A stretch of 64,000 nucleotides of DNA from Rhodophyticola sp. CCM32. GTDB taxonomy: Bacteria; Pseudomonadota; Alphaproteobacteria; Rhodobacterales; Rhodobacteraceae. The translations under genes were made by a program, and so were the position numbers. A model generated the notes under the pieces. It was not told the DNA's origin. It did not search any database and was given only the letters and a program-made list of their open reading frames with translations. Below, piece after piece: positions 53,125 through 62,375 of this stretch; position 1 is the first letter of the stretch, and each line of letters starts with the position of its first letter. The DNA lies in contig NZ_CP038492.1 of the NCBI RefSeq assembly GCF_004751985.1, positions 186,001 to 250,000 of the forward strand, read 5' to 3'.

Positions 53125-53262
53125 ATGTCTGATACGATCCTGATCGTCGGCTGGTGTGTTGTGCCGTCATGTGGGTTCGCGACCGCCGAAGCAGGGCGTG
53201 ATACCTTGTGTGATGGGTGGCAAGATGTGTCGCGCCGCGCGATCTGGCAGGGAGAGCTATGA
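53125..53262 (+). CDS. Small ORF, 45 aa, coupled to the ASCH gene
   Basis: MSDTILIVGWCVVPSCGFAT, then AEAGRDTLCDGWQDVSRRAI, WQGEL; three cysteines. Its start has a strong ribosome site (GGGAGGTGCGGATG) and its stop overlaps the ATG of the ASCH gene in ATGA fashion. This arrangement is hard to explain by chance, so a real small gene or a leader for coupling is plausible. No homology recognised. Confidence 0.5.
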   Translation: MSDTILIVGWCVVPSCGFATAEAGRDTLCDGWQDVSRRAIWQGEL

Positions 53263-53690
53263 TGAGCATTTCGGTCGATGACGCAAAGGCGCGGTATCCG
53301 GGGGCGGAGACATTCACTTTTGGTGACAGCAGGGCGCTGTGTGACGAGCTGCTGGCGCTGGTGCGGGCCGGCGTCAAGACCGCGACCTGCGGGGCGCTCA
53401 GAGAGTTTTCGCCGGGTGGGGAGCCCAAGCCGATACCCGGGCAGCGCGATATCGCTCTGGACTGGGACGGCAATCCGGCGCTGGTGATTGAATCGCTTGC
53501 GGTCAGCGAATGCCGGTTCTGTGACGTGGATGCGGAATTTGCGCTGGCTGAGGGTGAGAATGAGAGTCTGGCCGGATGGCGGGCGGCCCATCAGGCGTAT
53601 TTTGAGCGCAATGGCGGGTTTGAACCCGAGATGATGCTGGTCTGTGAGCGCTTCCGGATGATCGAGGATTTTGGGGGTGGGGATGTTTAG
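53259..53690 (+). CDS. ASCH-domain protein, 143 aa
   Basis: The ASCH fold (PUA-like, possible RNA or small-molecule binder) is seen in GVKTATCGALREF, PKPIPGQRDIALDWDGNPALVI and FCDVDAEFALAEGENESLAGW. Members include N4-acetylcytidine amidohydrolase relatives, but the function of this one is unknown. It is nested inside the leucine operon, overlapping mccA by 8 bp; ATG 53262 is an alternative start. Confidence 0.8.
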   Translation: MMSISVDDAKARYPGAETFTFGDSRALCDELLALVRAGVKTATCGALREFSPGGEPKPIPGQRDIALDWDGNPALVIESLAVSECRFCDVDAEFALAEGENESLAGWRAAHQAYFERNGGFEPEMMLVCERFRMIEDFGGGDV

Positions 53691-55620
53691 GAAGATCCTG
53701 ATAGCCAACCGGGGCGAGATTGCCTGCCGTGTGATCAAGACGGCACAGGCCATGGGCGTGCGGACGGTGGCGGTTTATTCCGATGCGGATGCGCGCGCCC
53801 GCCACGTGGCGATGGCCGATGAGGCGGTGCATATCGGCGGGCCCGCGCCGAAAGACAGCTATCTGCGGGGGGATGCGATCATCGCAGCGGCGCAGAGCGT
53901 CGGGGCCGGGGCGATCCATCCGGGCTATGGGTTTTTGAGCGAGAACCCGGATTTCGTGGAGGCCGTGGAGGCGGCAGGTCTGGTATTCATCGGGCCCTCC
54001 GCCAGGGCGATCCGGGCGATGGGTTTGAAAGACGCGGCCAAGGCGCTGATGAGCGAGGCCGGCGTGCCTGTTGTGCCGGGCTATCACGGGCAAAACCAGG
54101 ATTCGGAGCATCTGTCCGGCGCGGCGGATACCATCGGCTATCCGGTGCTGATCAAGGCCGTGGCGGGTGGCGGCGGCAAGGGGATGCGCAAGGTCGATGC
54201 ACCCGGCGGGTTCATCGAGGCGCTGGAAAGCGCGAAGGGCGAGGCCGCGACCGCCTTTGGCAATGATGCGGTTCTGATCGAGAAATTCGTGGACAAACCG
54301 CGCCATATCGAGGTGCAGGTCTTTGGCGATGGCACCCGTGCGGTGCATCTGTTCGAGCGGGACTGTTCGCTTCAGCGGCGCCATCAGAAAGTGATTGAAG
54401 AGGCCCCGGCACCGGGCATGACCGATGAGATGCGGACCGAGATGGGGCTGGCGGCCGTGCGGGCGGCGGAGGCGATCGGCTATGCCGGGGCGGGGACGGT
54501 GGAGTTTATCGTCGACGGCTCTGACGGTCTGCGGCCCGACCGGTTCTGGTTCATGGAGATGAATACGCGGCTGCAGGTGGAACACCCGGTGACCGAGGCG
54601 ATCACCGGGGTTGATCTGGTGGAATGGCAGTTGCGGGTGGCCGCAGGTGAGCCACTGCCCGTACGGCAGGAGGATTTGACGATTTCAGGCCATGCGTTCG
54701 AGGCGCGGCTTTATGCCGAAGATGTGCCGAAAGGGTTTCTGCCCGCCACGGGAACGCTGGCGCATCTGGCCTTTCCTGATGGCGCGCGGGCGGATACGGG
54801 CGTGCGCACCGGGGATGTGATCAGCCCCTGGTATGACCCGATGATCGCCAAGCTGGTCACCCATGGCCCCACCCGCGCCGTGGCGCTTGCCCGGCTGGAA
54901 CAGGCCCTGTCCCGGACCGAAGTGGCGGGGTCGGTCACCAATCTGGCCTTTCTGCGGAAACTCTCGCGCCATGAAGGGTTTGGCGCGGGCGATGTGGATA
55001 CCGGTCTGATTGACAGGGATCTGGATGCGCTGGCTGCGGCCCCGGTTGCCTGCACACGCTCCCGGTCTCTGGCGGCTTTGGGGGCGTTGGGGCTGCATGA
55101 GGGCGGTGATCCCCTGGCCGGTTTCGCGCTTTGGGCCCCGCTTCGGCAATCGGTGCAGTTGGGATATCAGGGTGATCTGCTTGATATTGCGGTCGAAACG
55201 CTCGGGTCCGGGCGGTTCCGGGTGTCGGTGGGGGGGGCGACCCATGAGGTTGTGCGAAACGGTGGCTGGCATGTGGATGGCGCGGCGGTCTCGGCAAATG
55301 TGGTGCGGCACGGGGCCGGTATCTCGGTCTTCTGGGGCAATAATTACGGGTTCGAGTTGATCGACCCGCTGGATGTGGTGGTCGAGGGCGGCGCAGCGGC
55401 GGGCCGGATCGAGGCACCGATGCCCGGGCTGGTGAAGGCGGTTTTTGTCGAGGTGGGGCAGGCGGTGAAACAGGGCGACCGATTGACAGTATTGGAGGCG
55501 ATGAAGATGGAACATACGCTGAGTTCCGGGCGCGATGGTATTGTGGCGGAGGTTCTGACCCGGGAAGGCCATCAGGTGGAAGCGGGTGCCGCGCTGATTG
55601 TTCTGGAGGAGGAGACATGA
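53683..55620 (+). CDS. mccA: 3-methylcrotonyl-CoA carboxylase, alpha (biotin) subunit
   Basis: A 645-aa protein: biotin carboxylase (MFRKILIANRGEIACRVI; ATP loop KAVAGGGGKGMRKV; EMNTRLQVEHPVTE), a BT-type linker, and a C-terminal biotinyl domain whose lysine K608 is in EAMKMEHTL. With MccB it carboxylates methylcrotonyl-CoA to methylglutaconyl-CoA. ATG 53683 chosen by homology; it overlaps the ASCH stop. Confidence 0.96.
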   Translation: MFRKILIANRGEIACRVIKTAQAMGVRTVAVYSDADARARHVAMADEAVHIGGPAPKDSYLRGDAIIAAAQSVGAGAIHPGYGFLSENPDFVEAVEAAGLVFIGPSARAIRAMGLKDAAKALMSEAGVPVVPGYHGQNQDSEHLSGAADTIGYPVLIKAVAGGGGKGMRKVDAPGGFIEALESAKGEAATAFGNDAVLIEKFVDKPRHIEVQVFGDGTRAVHLFERDCSLQRRHQKVIEEAPAPGMTDEMRTEMGLAAVRAAEAIGYAGAGTVEFIVDGSDGLRPDRFWFMEMNTRLQVEHPVTEAITGVDLVEWQLRVAAGEPLPVRQEDLTISGHAFEARLYAEDVPKGFLPATGTLAHLAFPDGARADTGVRTGDVISPWYDPMIAKLVTHGPTRAVALARLEQALSRTEVAGSVTNLAFLRKLSRHEGFGAGDVDTGLIDRDLDALAAAPVACTRSRSLAALGALGLHEGGDPLAGFALWAPLRQSVQLGYQGDLLDIAVETLGSGRFRVSVGGATHEVVRNGGWHVDGAAVSANVVRHGAGISVFWGNNYGFELIDPLDVVVEGGAAAGRIEAPMPGLVKAVFVEVGQAVKQGDRLTVLEAMKMEHTLSSGRDGIVAEVLTREGHQVEAGAALIVLEEET

Positions 55621-56267
55621 TCCGTCTGCATCATGTGCCGCAAAGCCGCTCCATGCGGACGCTGTGGTTGCTGCATGAGTTGGGGGTCACGTTCGACCTC
55701 TTGGAATGGCCATTCGATAAAACCCTGCGCAGCCCGGAATTTCTGGCGCTGAATCCGGCAGGGCGGGTGCCCGCGCTTGAGATGGATGGGCGTTGCCTGT
55801 GGGAGACAGGCGCGCTTACCGAAATCCTGTGTGAGCGGTTCCCCGAGGCCGGCCTGGGCCGCGCGGGGCAAAATGCAGAGCGGGCCGACTGGCTGATCTG
55901 GGTGCATTTCGCCGAAACGATCTCTCAGCATGCGGCGGCGCTGACGCAACAGCATGAGGCGCTCTATGAGGACAGCATGCGCTCCCCCATCGTGATGAAG
56001 ATCGAGGCGAAGCGGATCGAGAAATGTTATCAGGCGCTGGAAACCCGTCTGGCGGGGCGGGCATATCTGCTGGAGGGCGGGTTCTCGGCCGCTGATATCA
56101 GCTGTGGGCAAGCAGTCTATATGGCGCGCCATTTCACGAGGCTGGAGCCGTTTGAGGCGGCCCATGCTTGGTATCAGCGGATCACCGGGCGGCCCGGTTT
56201 CATTGCGTCGCTGCCCGCAGGGCCGGGGCTTTATACCCGGGACTATTATGAGGCCTGGGACGGATGA
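55617..56267 (+). CDS. Glutathione S-transferase family protein, 216 aa
   Basis: The N-terminal thioredoxin-like domain starts IRLHHVPQSRSMRTLWLLHE with the Ser-Arg region as GSH site; NPAGRVPALEMDGRCLWETGA has the cis-Pro and the Glu-Thr/Ser motif. The C-terminal helical domain follows. Coupled to mccA by ATGA. GSTs are not part of the classic pathway, so it may detoxify reactive acyl-CoA intermediates, by inference. Confidence 0.88.
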   Translation: MIRLHHVPQSRSMRTLWLLHELGVTFDLLEWPFDKTLRSPEFLALNPAGRVPALEMDGRCLWETGALTEILCERFPEAGLGRAGQNAERADWLIWVHFAETISQHAAALTQQHEALYEDSMRSPIVMKIEAKRIEKCYQALETRLAGRAYLLEGGFSAADISCGQAVYMARHFTRLEPFEAAHAWYQRITGRPGFIASLPAGPGLYTRDYYEAWDG

Positions 56268-56319
56268 GGCCCGCCCTGTAGAGGAGTGCGGGCCGGGCAC
56301 AAAGAGGAGAGGCAGGGTG

Positions 56320-57189
56320 ATGGCGGAAGCCGTGGAGATATTCGAGGTGGGCCCCCGGGACGGGTTGCAGAACGAGGCGCGCCCGATCCCGGTTGCCGAG
56401 AAGATCGCGCTGGTCGACCGGCTGAGCCAGGCCGGGTTCCGCCGGATCGAGGTGGCCTCTTTCGTCAGCCCGAAATGGGTGCCGCAGATGGCCGACAGCG
56501 CCGAGGTGCTGGCCGGTATCACACGCGGTATCACACGGGGGCAGGGCATCCGCTATGCGGCCCTGACCCCGAATATGCGCGGCTATGAGGCGGCGTTGGC
56601 GGCAGGCGCTGATGAGATTGCGATTTTCGGGTCGGCTTCCGAGGGGTTTTCCAGGGCGAATATCAACGCCAGCATTGAAGACAGCCTTGCGCGGTTCCGG
56701 CCCGTGGTGGAGGCCGCCCGGCATATTGACCTGCCGGTGCGGGGCTATGTCAGCTGTGTCACCGATTGCCCCTATGACGGGCCGGTTGCGCCGGGGCAGG
56801 TTGCCTGGCTGGCCGATCAGCTGTTTGCGATGGGCTGCTATGAAATCTCGCTGGGCGATACGATTGGCCAGGGCACGCCTGACAGCATCGCGCGGATGTT
56901 GCTGGCGGTGCGCGATGTGGTGCCTGCGGGGCGGCTGGCAGGGCATTTTCATGACACGGGCGGTCGTGCGCTGGACAATATTGATGCCTCGCTCAGCCTA
57001 GGGCTCCGGGTCTTCGATGCGGCTGTGGGCGGGCTTGGCGGCTGCCCCTATGCGCCGGGGGCCGCTGGCAATGTGGCCAGTGAGGCGGTGGCGCGGCATC
57101 TGGCGGATCTGGGTTATGACACCGGGCTTGATATAGACGCGGTTGAACAGGCTGCCGCGATGGCGCAGGCGATGCGGGAGGGTGCGTGA
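56320..57189 (+). CDS. mvaB: Hydroxymethylglutaryl-CoA lyase
   Basis: A 289-aa TIM-barrel lyase yielding acetoacetate and acetyl-CoA. Motifs: EVGPRDGLQNE, RRIEVASFVSPKWVPQMADS, GYVSCVTDCPYDG, EISLGDTIGQGTP, LAGHFHDTGGRALDN and GGLGGCPYAPGAAGNVA with the active-site cysteine. A tandem copy of ITRG (12 bp, ~56517-56540) is an insertion not usual in the family. ATG 56320 has an AGGAGAGG stretch upstream. Confidence 0.95.
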   Translation: MAEAVEIFEVGPRDGLQNEARPIPVAEKIALVDRLSQAGFRRIEVASFVSPKWVPQMADSAEVLAGITRGITRGQGIRYAALTPNMRGYEAALAAGADEIAIFGSASEGFSRANINASIEDSLARFRPVVEAARHIDLPVRGYVSCVTDCPYDGPVAPGQVAWLADQLFAMGCYEISLGDTIGQGTPDSIARMLLAVRDVVPAGRLAGHFHDTGGRALDNIDASLSLGLRVFDAAVGGLGGCPYAPGAAGNVASEAVARHLADLGYDTGLDIDAVEQAAAMAQAMREGA

Positions 57190-57968
57190 TGGAGACAATC
57201 GAAATCGCGGTGGATATGCGCGGGGTTGCAACCGTGACGCTGAACCGGCCGGACAAGCATAATGCGCTGGATGCGCAGATGATCGCGGAGCTGACCGGGA
57301 CGGCAGAGCGGCTGGGCCGCGACCCGGCGGTGCGTGTGGTGGTTCTGACCGGCGCGGGGCAAAGCTTCTGCGCCGGGGGCGATCTGGGCTGGATGCGGGC
57401 GCAGATGGGGGCTGACGGGGCGACCCGCGCGCGGGAGGCGCGCAATCTGGCCAATATGCTGAGCGTTCTGGACCGGATGCCGAAACCCCTGATCGGGCGG
57501 GTGCAGGGCCAGGCCTTTGGCGGTGGTGTCGGTATGATGTCGGTCTGCGATGTGGCTCTGGGCGTTGATGGCGCGCGGTTCGGCCTGACCGAGGTGCGTC
57601 TGGGGCTGATCCCGGCGACAATCGGGCCTTATGTGGTGGCGCGTATGGGTGCCGCGTGGGCGCGTCGGGTGATGTTCTCGGGCCGGGTTTTCGGCGCGGA
57701 AGAGGCCGTGGCCCTGGGGCTTCTGGCCCGCGCGGTGCCGGAGGCGGAGCTGGATGCGGCGATCGAGCGGGAAGTGGCCCCGTATCTGGCGGCTGCTCCG
57801 GGGGCTGTGGCCGAGGGCAAGGCGCTGGTTGCGCGTCTGGGCGGCGGTGTCGATGAGGCGGCGATTGCGATGAGTGTGGATGCGCTGGTGGCCCGGTGGG
57901 AAAACCCCGAAAGCACGGAGGGGATTGCGGCTTTTTTCGACAAGCGGAAACCCGGTTGGCAGGCGTAA
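57189..57968 (+). CDS. liuC: Methylglutaconyl-CoA hydratase (enoyl-CoA hydratase family)
   Basis: A 259-aa crotonase-fold protein: GVATVTLNRPDKHNALDAQM, oxyanion-hole segment GAGQSFCAGGDLGWMR, and RVQGQAFGGGVGMMSVCDVA. In this operon it is the hydratase between MCC and HMG-CoA lyase. Its ATG shares a base with the upstream stop (TGATG). Confidence 0.92.
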   Translation: METIEIAVDMRGVATVTLNRPDKHNALDAQMIAELTGTAERLGRDPAVRVVVLTGAGQSFCAGGDLGWMRAQMGADGATRAREARNLANMLSVLDRMPKPLIGRVQGQAFGGGVGMMSVCDVALGVDGARFGLTEVRLGLIPATIGPYVVARMGAAWARRVMFSGRVFGAEEAVALGLLARAVPEAELDAAIEREVAPYLAAAPGAVAEGKALVARLGGGVDEAAIAMSVDALVARWENPESTEGIAAFFDKRKPGWQA

Positions 57969-58022
57969 CAGGGCCTGCCTGATGACCCTTCGCGGCCATT
58001 CCGGCTGTGGCCCATGTCGGAT

Positions 58023-58047
58023 TTTGCGTATTTGGAACAAGAAGAAG
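58023..58047. repeat. 25-bp intergenic repeat, copy 2
   Basis: Identical over 25 bp to 34714-34738 (TTTGCGTATTTGGAACAAGA + AGAAG), followed here by CGGGCGG. It lies in the 177-bp gap after liuC, perhaps a terminator-associated motif. Confidence 0.7.
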
Positions 58048-58145
58048 CGGGCGGAGTTGTTTTCATGATCACAGCTTTCGTTTTTGCGCGCCTGTGTTAG
58101 CCTTCCGGGACCGGCCCCGGGCAAGAGGGCCAGACGGGAGGAGCC

Positions 58146-59720
58146 ATGACAATTTTTCCAAGCCTCTATCCAGAGGTTGCGCAAAGCGATCTGTCGATCA
58201 GTGAACGGTTGTTTCAGGGTCTGGAAACCCGCCCCGATGATGTGGCGATCATTGACGGACCAACAGGTCGGCATATGACGGCTGCGGGTCTGATGGATCA
58301 GATCAGGGCGCTGGCTGGCGGGTTGACCGCGCGCGGATCGGCCCCGGGGCGGACCATCGCCATTCTGGCCCCCAATTGCCCCGAATACGCAGTGGTGTTC
58401 CATGGGGTGGCTTTTGCCGGAGGGACGATCACCACATTGAACCCCACCTATACCGCACCCGAGATCCAGCATCAGTTGCAGGATGCAGGCGCCGTGATGG
58501 TGATCACCATTCCGGCGCTGGCAGATCTGGCCCGCGCGGGCATGGCGGATACGCCTGCTGAGGAACTGGTTGTGATCGGTGGTGGGGGTGAGGGCGCGCT
58601 GTCGCTTGACGATCTGATGGGTCCGGCACAGGCCGCGCAGTCCCCGGTTGGTCTGGACAGTTTTCCGGTGGTTCTGCCCTATTCCAGCGGCACCACGGGG
58701 CGGCCCAAAGGGGTGATGCTGAGCCACCGGAACATCGTCACCAATGTGAACCAGCTGGCCTTGCCCACGGAGCTGCAACCCGGGGAAACGGTCATCGCCT
58801 TCCTGCCGTTTTTTCATATCTACGGGATGACGGTTCTGATGAATCTGATCCTTGGAGAAAAAGGCCGGCTGGTGACCATGCCGCGTTTCGATCTGGAGCA
58901 GTTTTTGCAATTGATCCAGACCCATGGGGTCAACCGGCTTTATATCGTGCCGCCCGTGGCCTTGGCGCTGGCCAAACATCCGATGGTGGATCAGTATGAC
59001 ATGTCTTCGGTGCGCTATATCTTTTCCGGTGCGGCGCCTTTGGGTGCTGAGGTGGAGGAGGCCGTAGGCCAGCGATTGCAGGCGGAATCAATCCAGGGTT
59101 ACGGCATGACCGAGATGAGCCCGGTCAGCCATTCCACCTATAAGGGCAAGCCGCGCCACGGGTCCTCGGGGCAGGCGGTGCCGGGCACCGAATGCCGGAT
59201 CGTGGAGCCGGAAAGCGGCGCCGATCTGGGCCCCGATGAAGAGGGCGAATTATGGGTGCGCGGCCCGCAGGTGATGATGGGATACCTGAACAATCCGGAG
59301 GCGACGGCGGCCACACTGACCAAAGATGGCTGGTTGAAAACCGGGGATTTGGCGGTGATCGACGGGCAGGGCTATATGTTCATCCGCGACCGTCTGAAGG
59401 AGTTGATCAAATACAAGGGGTTTCAGGTTGCCCCCGCCGAGGTGGAGGCCGCGTTGATCGCCCATGATCAGGTGATTGACGCCGCCGTTGTGGGCAAGCC
59501 TGATGATGAGGCCGGGGAATTGCCGATTGCTTTCGTGGTGTCCGCGCCCGGGGCCGGGATCGGGCAGGCGGATATGCGCACCCATCTGCAGGGATGTCTG
59601 GCCCATTACAAACATCCCGTTGAGTTCCGCTTTGTGGACAGCGTGCCGAAATCCGCCTCGGGCAAGATATTACGCCGGTTCCTGCGCGATGAGTTGCGGG
59701 CCGAAGGGGTGAAATCCTGA
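58146..59720 (+). CDS. 4-coumarate-CoA-ligase-like AMP-forming synthetase, 524 aa
   Basis: Adenylation P-loop YSSGTTGRPKG (~179-189), QGYGMTEMSPVSH, GWLKTGDLAVID, RLKELIKYKGFQVAP and catalytic lysine in KSASGKILRRFLRDEL. Resembles plant/bacterial 4-coumarate ligases and aromatic or fatty acyl-CoA ligases; real substrate unknown. Separate from the liu operon by a 177-bp gap, so it may have its own promoter. Confidence 0.92.
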   Translation: MTIFPSLYPEVAQSDLSISERLFQGLETRPDDVAIIDGPTGRHMTAAGLMDQIRALAGGLTARGSAPGRTIAILAPNCPEYAVVFHGVAFAGGTITTLNPTYTAPEIQHQLQDAGAVMVITIPALADLARAGMADTPAEELVVIGGGGEGALSLDDLMGPAQAAQSPVGLDSFPVVLPYSSGTTGRPKGVMLSHRNIVTNVNQLALPTELQPGETVIAFLPFFHIYGMTVLMNLILGEKGRLVTMPRFDLEQFLQLIQTHGVNRLYIVPPVALALAKHPMVDQYDMSSVRYIFSGAAPLGAEVEEAVGQRLQAESIQGYGMTEMSPVSHSTYKGKPRHGSSGQAVPGTECRIVEPESGADLGPDEEGELWVRGPQVMMGYLNNPEATAATLTKDGWLKTGDLAVIDGQGYMFIRDRLKELIKYKGFQVAPAEVEAALIAHDQVIDAAVVGKPDDEAGELPIAFVVSAPGAGIGQADMRTHLQGCLAHYKHPVEFRFVDSVPKSASGKILRRFLRDELRAEGVKS

Positions 59721-59773
59721 AAAAGGAGCCGTCCTGTTTCGGGGTGGTTCGGATCAGATCAGAGCGGGGTGTC

Positions 59774-60307
59774 TTAACCGCAGTGCAGCAGTTCCTGTTC
59801 CAGCCGGTCCTTCAGGGCGACCCGTTCGCCCGGGGTGAGGAACGCGCCGATCTCAACCTCGCGGTCCCCGCCTGACAGGGTGATGTAATTGGGCACGGGC
59901 CCGCCTTTGGCATAAAGGGTCACACGAACCCAATAGGGGTTCGCCTGCCAATCCCGGCGCGCGCGGTGGGGGTCATGGCGTTCCAGACGGATCAGACGGT
60001 CCCAGAGGATCAGCTCTTCATACATCGCCCGGTCGCGCCAGGATCGTTTCAGCGCGACCCAGATCGCGGTCACGGCGGCGATGATGAAAGGCAGCAGCCC
60101 CCAGAAGAGCGAGGTGCCGATCACCGCAAGCAGCGGCAGGGAGATCAGCGAGGCGGTCACCCCGATGAACCAGACAAACCCATCCGGCGTGAGCGAGCGA
60201 TGGGGTCGCAGGATCATCCGCAGCCGGGGCAGGCCGTGGGTCGTATCAGAAAGGGCCGCGAAATCCTCCGCGGCCCCTGTATCTGCTGTGTCTATATAGA
60301 CGGGCAT
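59774..60307 (-). CDS. DUF2244 family membrane protein, 177 aa
   Basis: Two central membrane helices (FIGVTASLISLPLLAVIGTS and LLPFIIAAVTAIWVAL) flanked by soluble parts; the region ILRPHRSLTPDGF and the C-terminal half match DUF2244 proteins, which often adjoin cytochrome c oxidase genes in alphaproteobacteria. Function unknown; co-transcribed after ctaD (8 bp apart). Confidence 0.85.
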   Translation of the reverse strand: MPVYIDTADTGAAEDFAALSDTTHGLPRLRMILRPHRSLTPDGFVWFIGVTASLISLPLLAVIGTSLFWGLLPFIIAAVTAIWVALKRSWRDRAMYEELILWDRLIRLERHDPHRARRDWQANPYWVRVTLYAKGGPVPNYITLSGGDREVEIGAFLTPGERVALKDRLEQELLHCG

Positions 60308-60315
60308 CGGCCTGC

Positions 60316-61980
60316 CTAGTGATGGGGCTGCTTATCCCACATATCGGGTGTCGGCAGGTCCTCGAATGTGTGTTCCGGTGGCGGGTTCGGCAGGGTCCAT
60401 TCCAGCGTGTCGGCATGTTCGCCCCAATAGGCCTTGTCTTCGATCTTGCGCCCATAAAGCAGCGTGTAGAACACGATACCGATGAACATCAGGAAAGAGG
60501 CAAAGGATACGAAAGCGCCGATCGACGAGATTTGATTCCAGTAGGCAAAGGCCTCGGGATAGTCGATATAGCGGCGCGGCATCCCCTGGCGGCCCAGAAA
60601 GTGCTGCGGGAAGAAGGTCACATTGGCGCCGATGAAGAACAACCAGAAATGGATCTTGCCCATCATCTCGGGATATTGCCGGCCCGACATCTTGCCGATC
60701 CAGTAATAGACGGCCGCGAAGATGCCGAAGACGGCCCCCAGGCTCATCACATAGTGGAAATGGGCCACGACGTAATAGGTGTCATGATAGGCCCGGTCGA
60801 TGCCTGCCTGGCTGAGAACAATGCCGGTCACGCCCCCGAAGGTGAACAGGAAGATGAAACCGATCGCAAACAGCATCGGTGTCTTGAAGCTGATCGAGCC
60901 CTGCCACATGGTGGCAATCCAGCTGAAAATCTTGATCCCCGTCGGCACCGCGATCACCATGGTGGCCACCATGAAATAGGCCTGCTGGTTCAATGTCATA
61001 CCAACCGTGTACATATGGTGTGCCCAGACCACGAAACCCAAGCCGCCAATGGCGACAAGGGCATAGACCATGGGCAGATACCCGAAGATCGGTTTTTTCG
61101 AGAAGGTGGCCACCACATGGGAGATCACGCCAAAGGCGGGCAGAACCACGATATACACTTCGGGGTGACCGAAGAACCAGAAGATATGCTGGAACAGGAT
61201 CGGGTCACCGCCACCAGCCACATCAAAGAAGGTGGTGCCGAAATTCCGGTCGGTCAGAAGCATGGTGATGGCCCCGGCCAGAACCGGCAGCGACAGCAAC
61301 AGCAACCATGCAGTGACAAAGATCGACCAGGCGAAAAGCGGCACTTTGTGCATGGTCATGCCCGGCGCGCGCATATTCAGGAAGGTGGTAATAAAGTTGA
61401 TCGCCCCCAGAATGGAGGAGGCGCCGGAGACATGCACCGCGAAGATTGCGAAATCGACGGCGCGGGATGTGGGGGCATCCTGCCAGCTGAGCGGGGGGTA
61501 GAATGTCCAGCCGGGGCCGGCACCACCGTCCACAAAGACCGCGCAGAAGGCAAGGGCGGTGCCCGCCACATACATCCAGTAGCTGAGGTTATTCAGGCGC
61601 GGAAATGCCATATCGGGCGCGCCGATCATCAGCGGCATGAAATAGTTGCCGAACCCGCCGAACAGCGCCGGGATCACCACGAAGAACATCATCAAGACGC
61701 CATGTCCGGTGATCATCACCCCCCATAGATGGCCGTCAGGTGTACATTCCGCCTCTGCCGCGGCGCTGAGCAGACGGGCACCTTCGGCGCACATATACTG
61801 TACACCCGGCTCCATCAGTTCCATCCGCATATAGACGGTGAAAGCGACCGAGATCAGCCCCACGAACCCTGCGGTGAAAAGGTAGAGAACCCCGATATCC
61901 TTGTGATTGGTGGACATGAACCATCGGGTGAAAAACCCCGGCCGGTCGTGATCATGCCCGGAAATGGCGGCGTCGGCCAT
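60316..61980 (-). CDS. ctaD: Cytochrome c oxidase subunit I (aa3 type)
   Basis: A 554-aa heme-copper oxidase subunit. The heme a ligand is the His in [20 protein letters not shown]; CuB ligands are in [11 protein letters not shown] (His and the cross-linked Tyr) and [20 protein letters not shown] has the two heme histidines. Proton-channel residues [16 protein letters not shown] are present. Other subunits are not next to it in the window. Confidence 0.97.
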   Translation of the reverse strand: MADAAISGHDHDRPGFFTRWFMSTNHKDIGVLYLFTAGFVGLISVAFTVYMRMELMEPGVQYMCAEGARLLSAAAEAECTPDGHLWGVMITGHGVLMMFFVVIPALFGGFGNYFMPLMIGAPDMAFPRLNNLSYWMYVAGTALAFCAVFVDGGAGPGWTFYPPLSWQDAPTSRAVDFAIFAVHVSGASSILGAINFITTFLNMRAPGMTMHKVPLFAWSIFVTAWLLLLSLPVLAGAITMLLTDRNFGTTFFDVAGGGDPILFQHIFWFFGHPEVYIVVLPAFGVISHVVATFSKKPIFGYLPMVYALVAIGGLGFVVWAHHMYTVGMTLNQQAYFMVATMVIAVPTGIKIFSWIATMWQGSISFKTPMLFAIGFIFLFTFGGVTGIVLSQAGIDRAYHDTYYVVAHFHYVMSLGAVFGIFAAVYYWIGKMSGRQYPEMMGKIHFWLFFIGANVTFFPQHFLGRQGMPRRYIDYPEAFAYWNQISSIGAFVSFASFLMFIGIVFYTLLYGRKIEDKAYWGEHADTLEWTLPNPPPEHTFEDLPTPDMWDKQPHH

Positions 61981-62375
61981 AATGCGCTCCCTGTCTAGCT
62001 TATGCAGATGGCAATGGATCTGCCCGCACTGCCTGAGTTGCTGTGGGTCGTTTTAGTGCTGCATGGGCCTGCGTGCAATGCGGAAGGATCGAGAGGGGTG
62101 GGAAAAATTGCCTCAGTCCGGGTGTCGCACCACAAACAGGTTTGACCTGCCTGTCAAAGAACGGCCCGGATGGGTCAGGATGGGCGTGCTGTAGTGGCTG
62201 GAAAGAGCCTAAAGCACCCTGCCTTAGACTTGCATCACAAATGCCCTGCCACGCTTCGCGGCCCCGGGACATTTGTGATGCGCGATGTCTCAGGTGTAAG
62301 GCAGCATGCGGTATTTTCCAAATGCTGGAAGCTTGACGAATGGCAGCTTTAGCTAAGTTGCGCCAGCCAGCGGTT
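61981..62375. other. Gap of ~395 bp with MITE copy 2
   Basis: Contains the ctaD upstream region and, at 62212-62311, the second MITE copy. No gene is called. Confidence 0.6.
62212..62311. mobile_element. 100-bp MITE, copy 2
   Basis: Same length as copy 1 at 2087-2186, bordered by TA (62210-62211; 62312-62313), with matching ends (AAGCACCCTGCCTTAGAC left; CCGCATGCTGCCTTACAC as complement of the right end). A central hairpin CATCACAAATG/CATTTGTGATG is present. About 85-90% identical to copy 1 by eye. Confidence 0.85.

Noticed and set aside
51603..53753. 716-codon open frame opposite mccB
   Set aside because: Composition is typical of an antisense shadow (rich in Arg, His, Pro); the plus strand encodes a well-conserved carboxyltransferase.
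57114..58979. 621-codon open frame opposite liuC and the ligase
   Set aside because: Same reason; spans two unrelated real genes and their gap.
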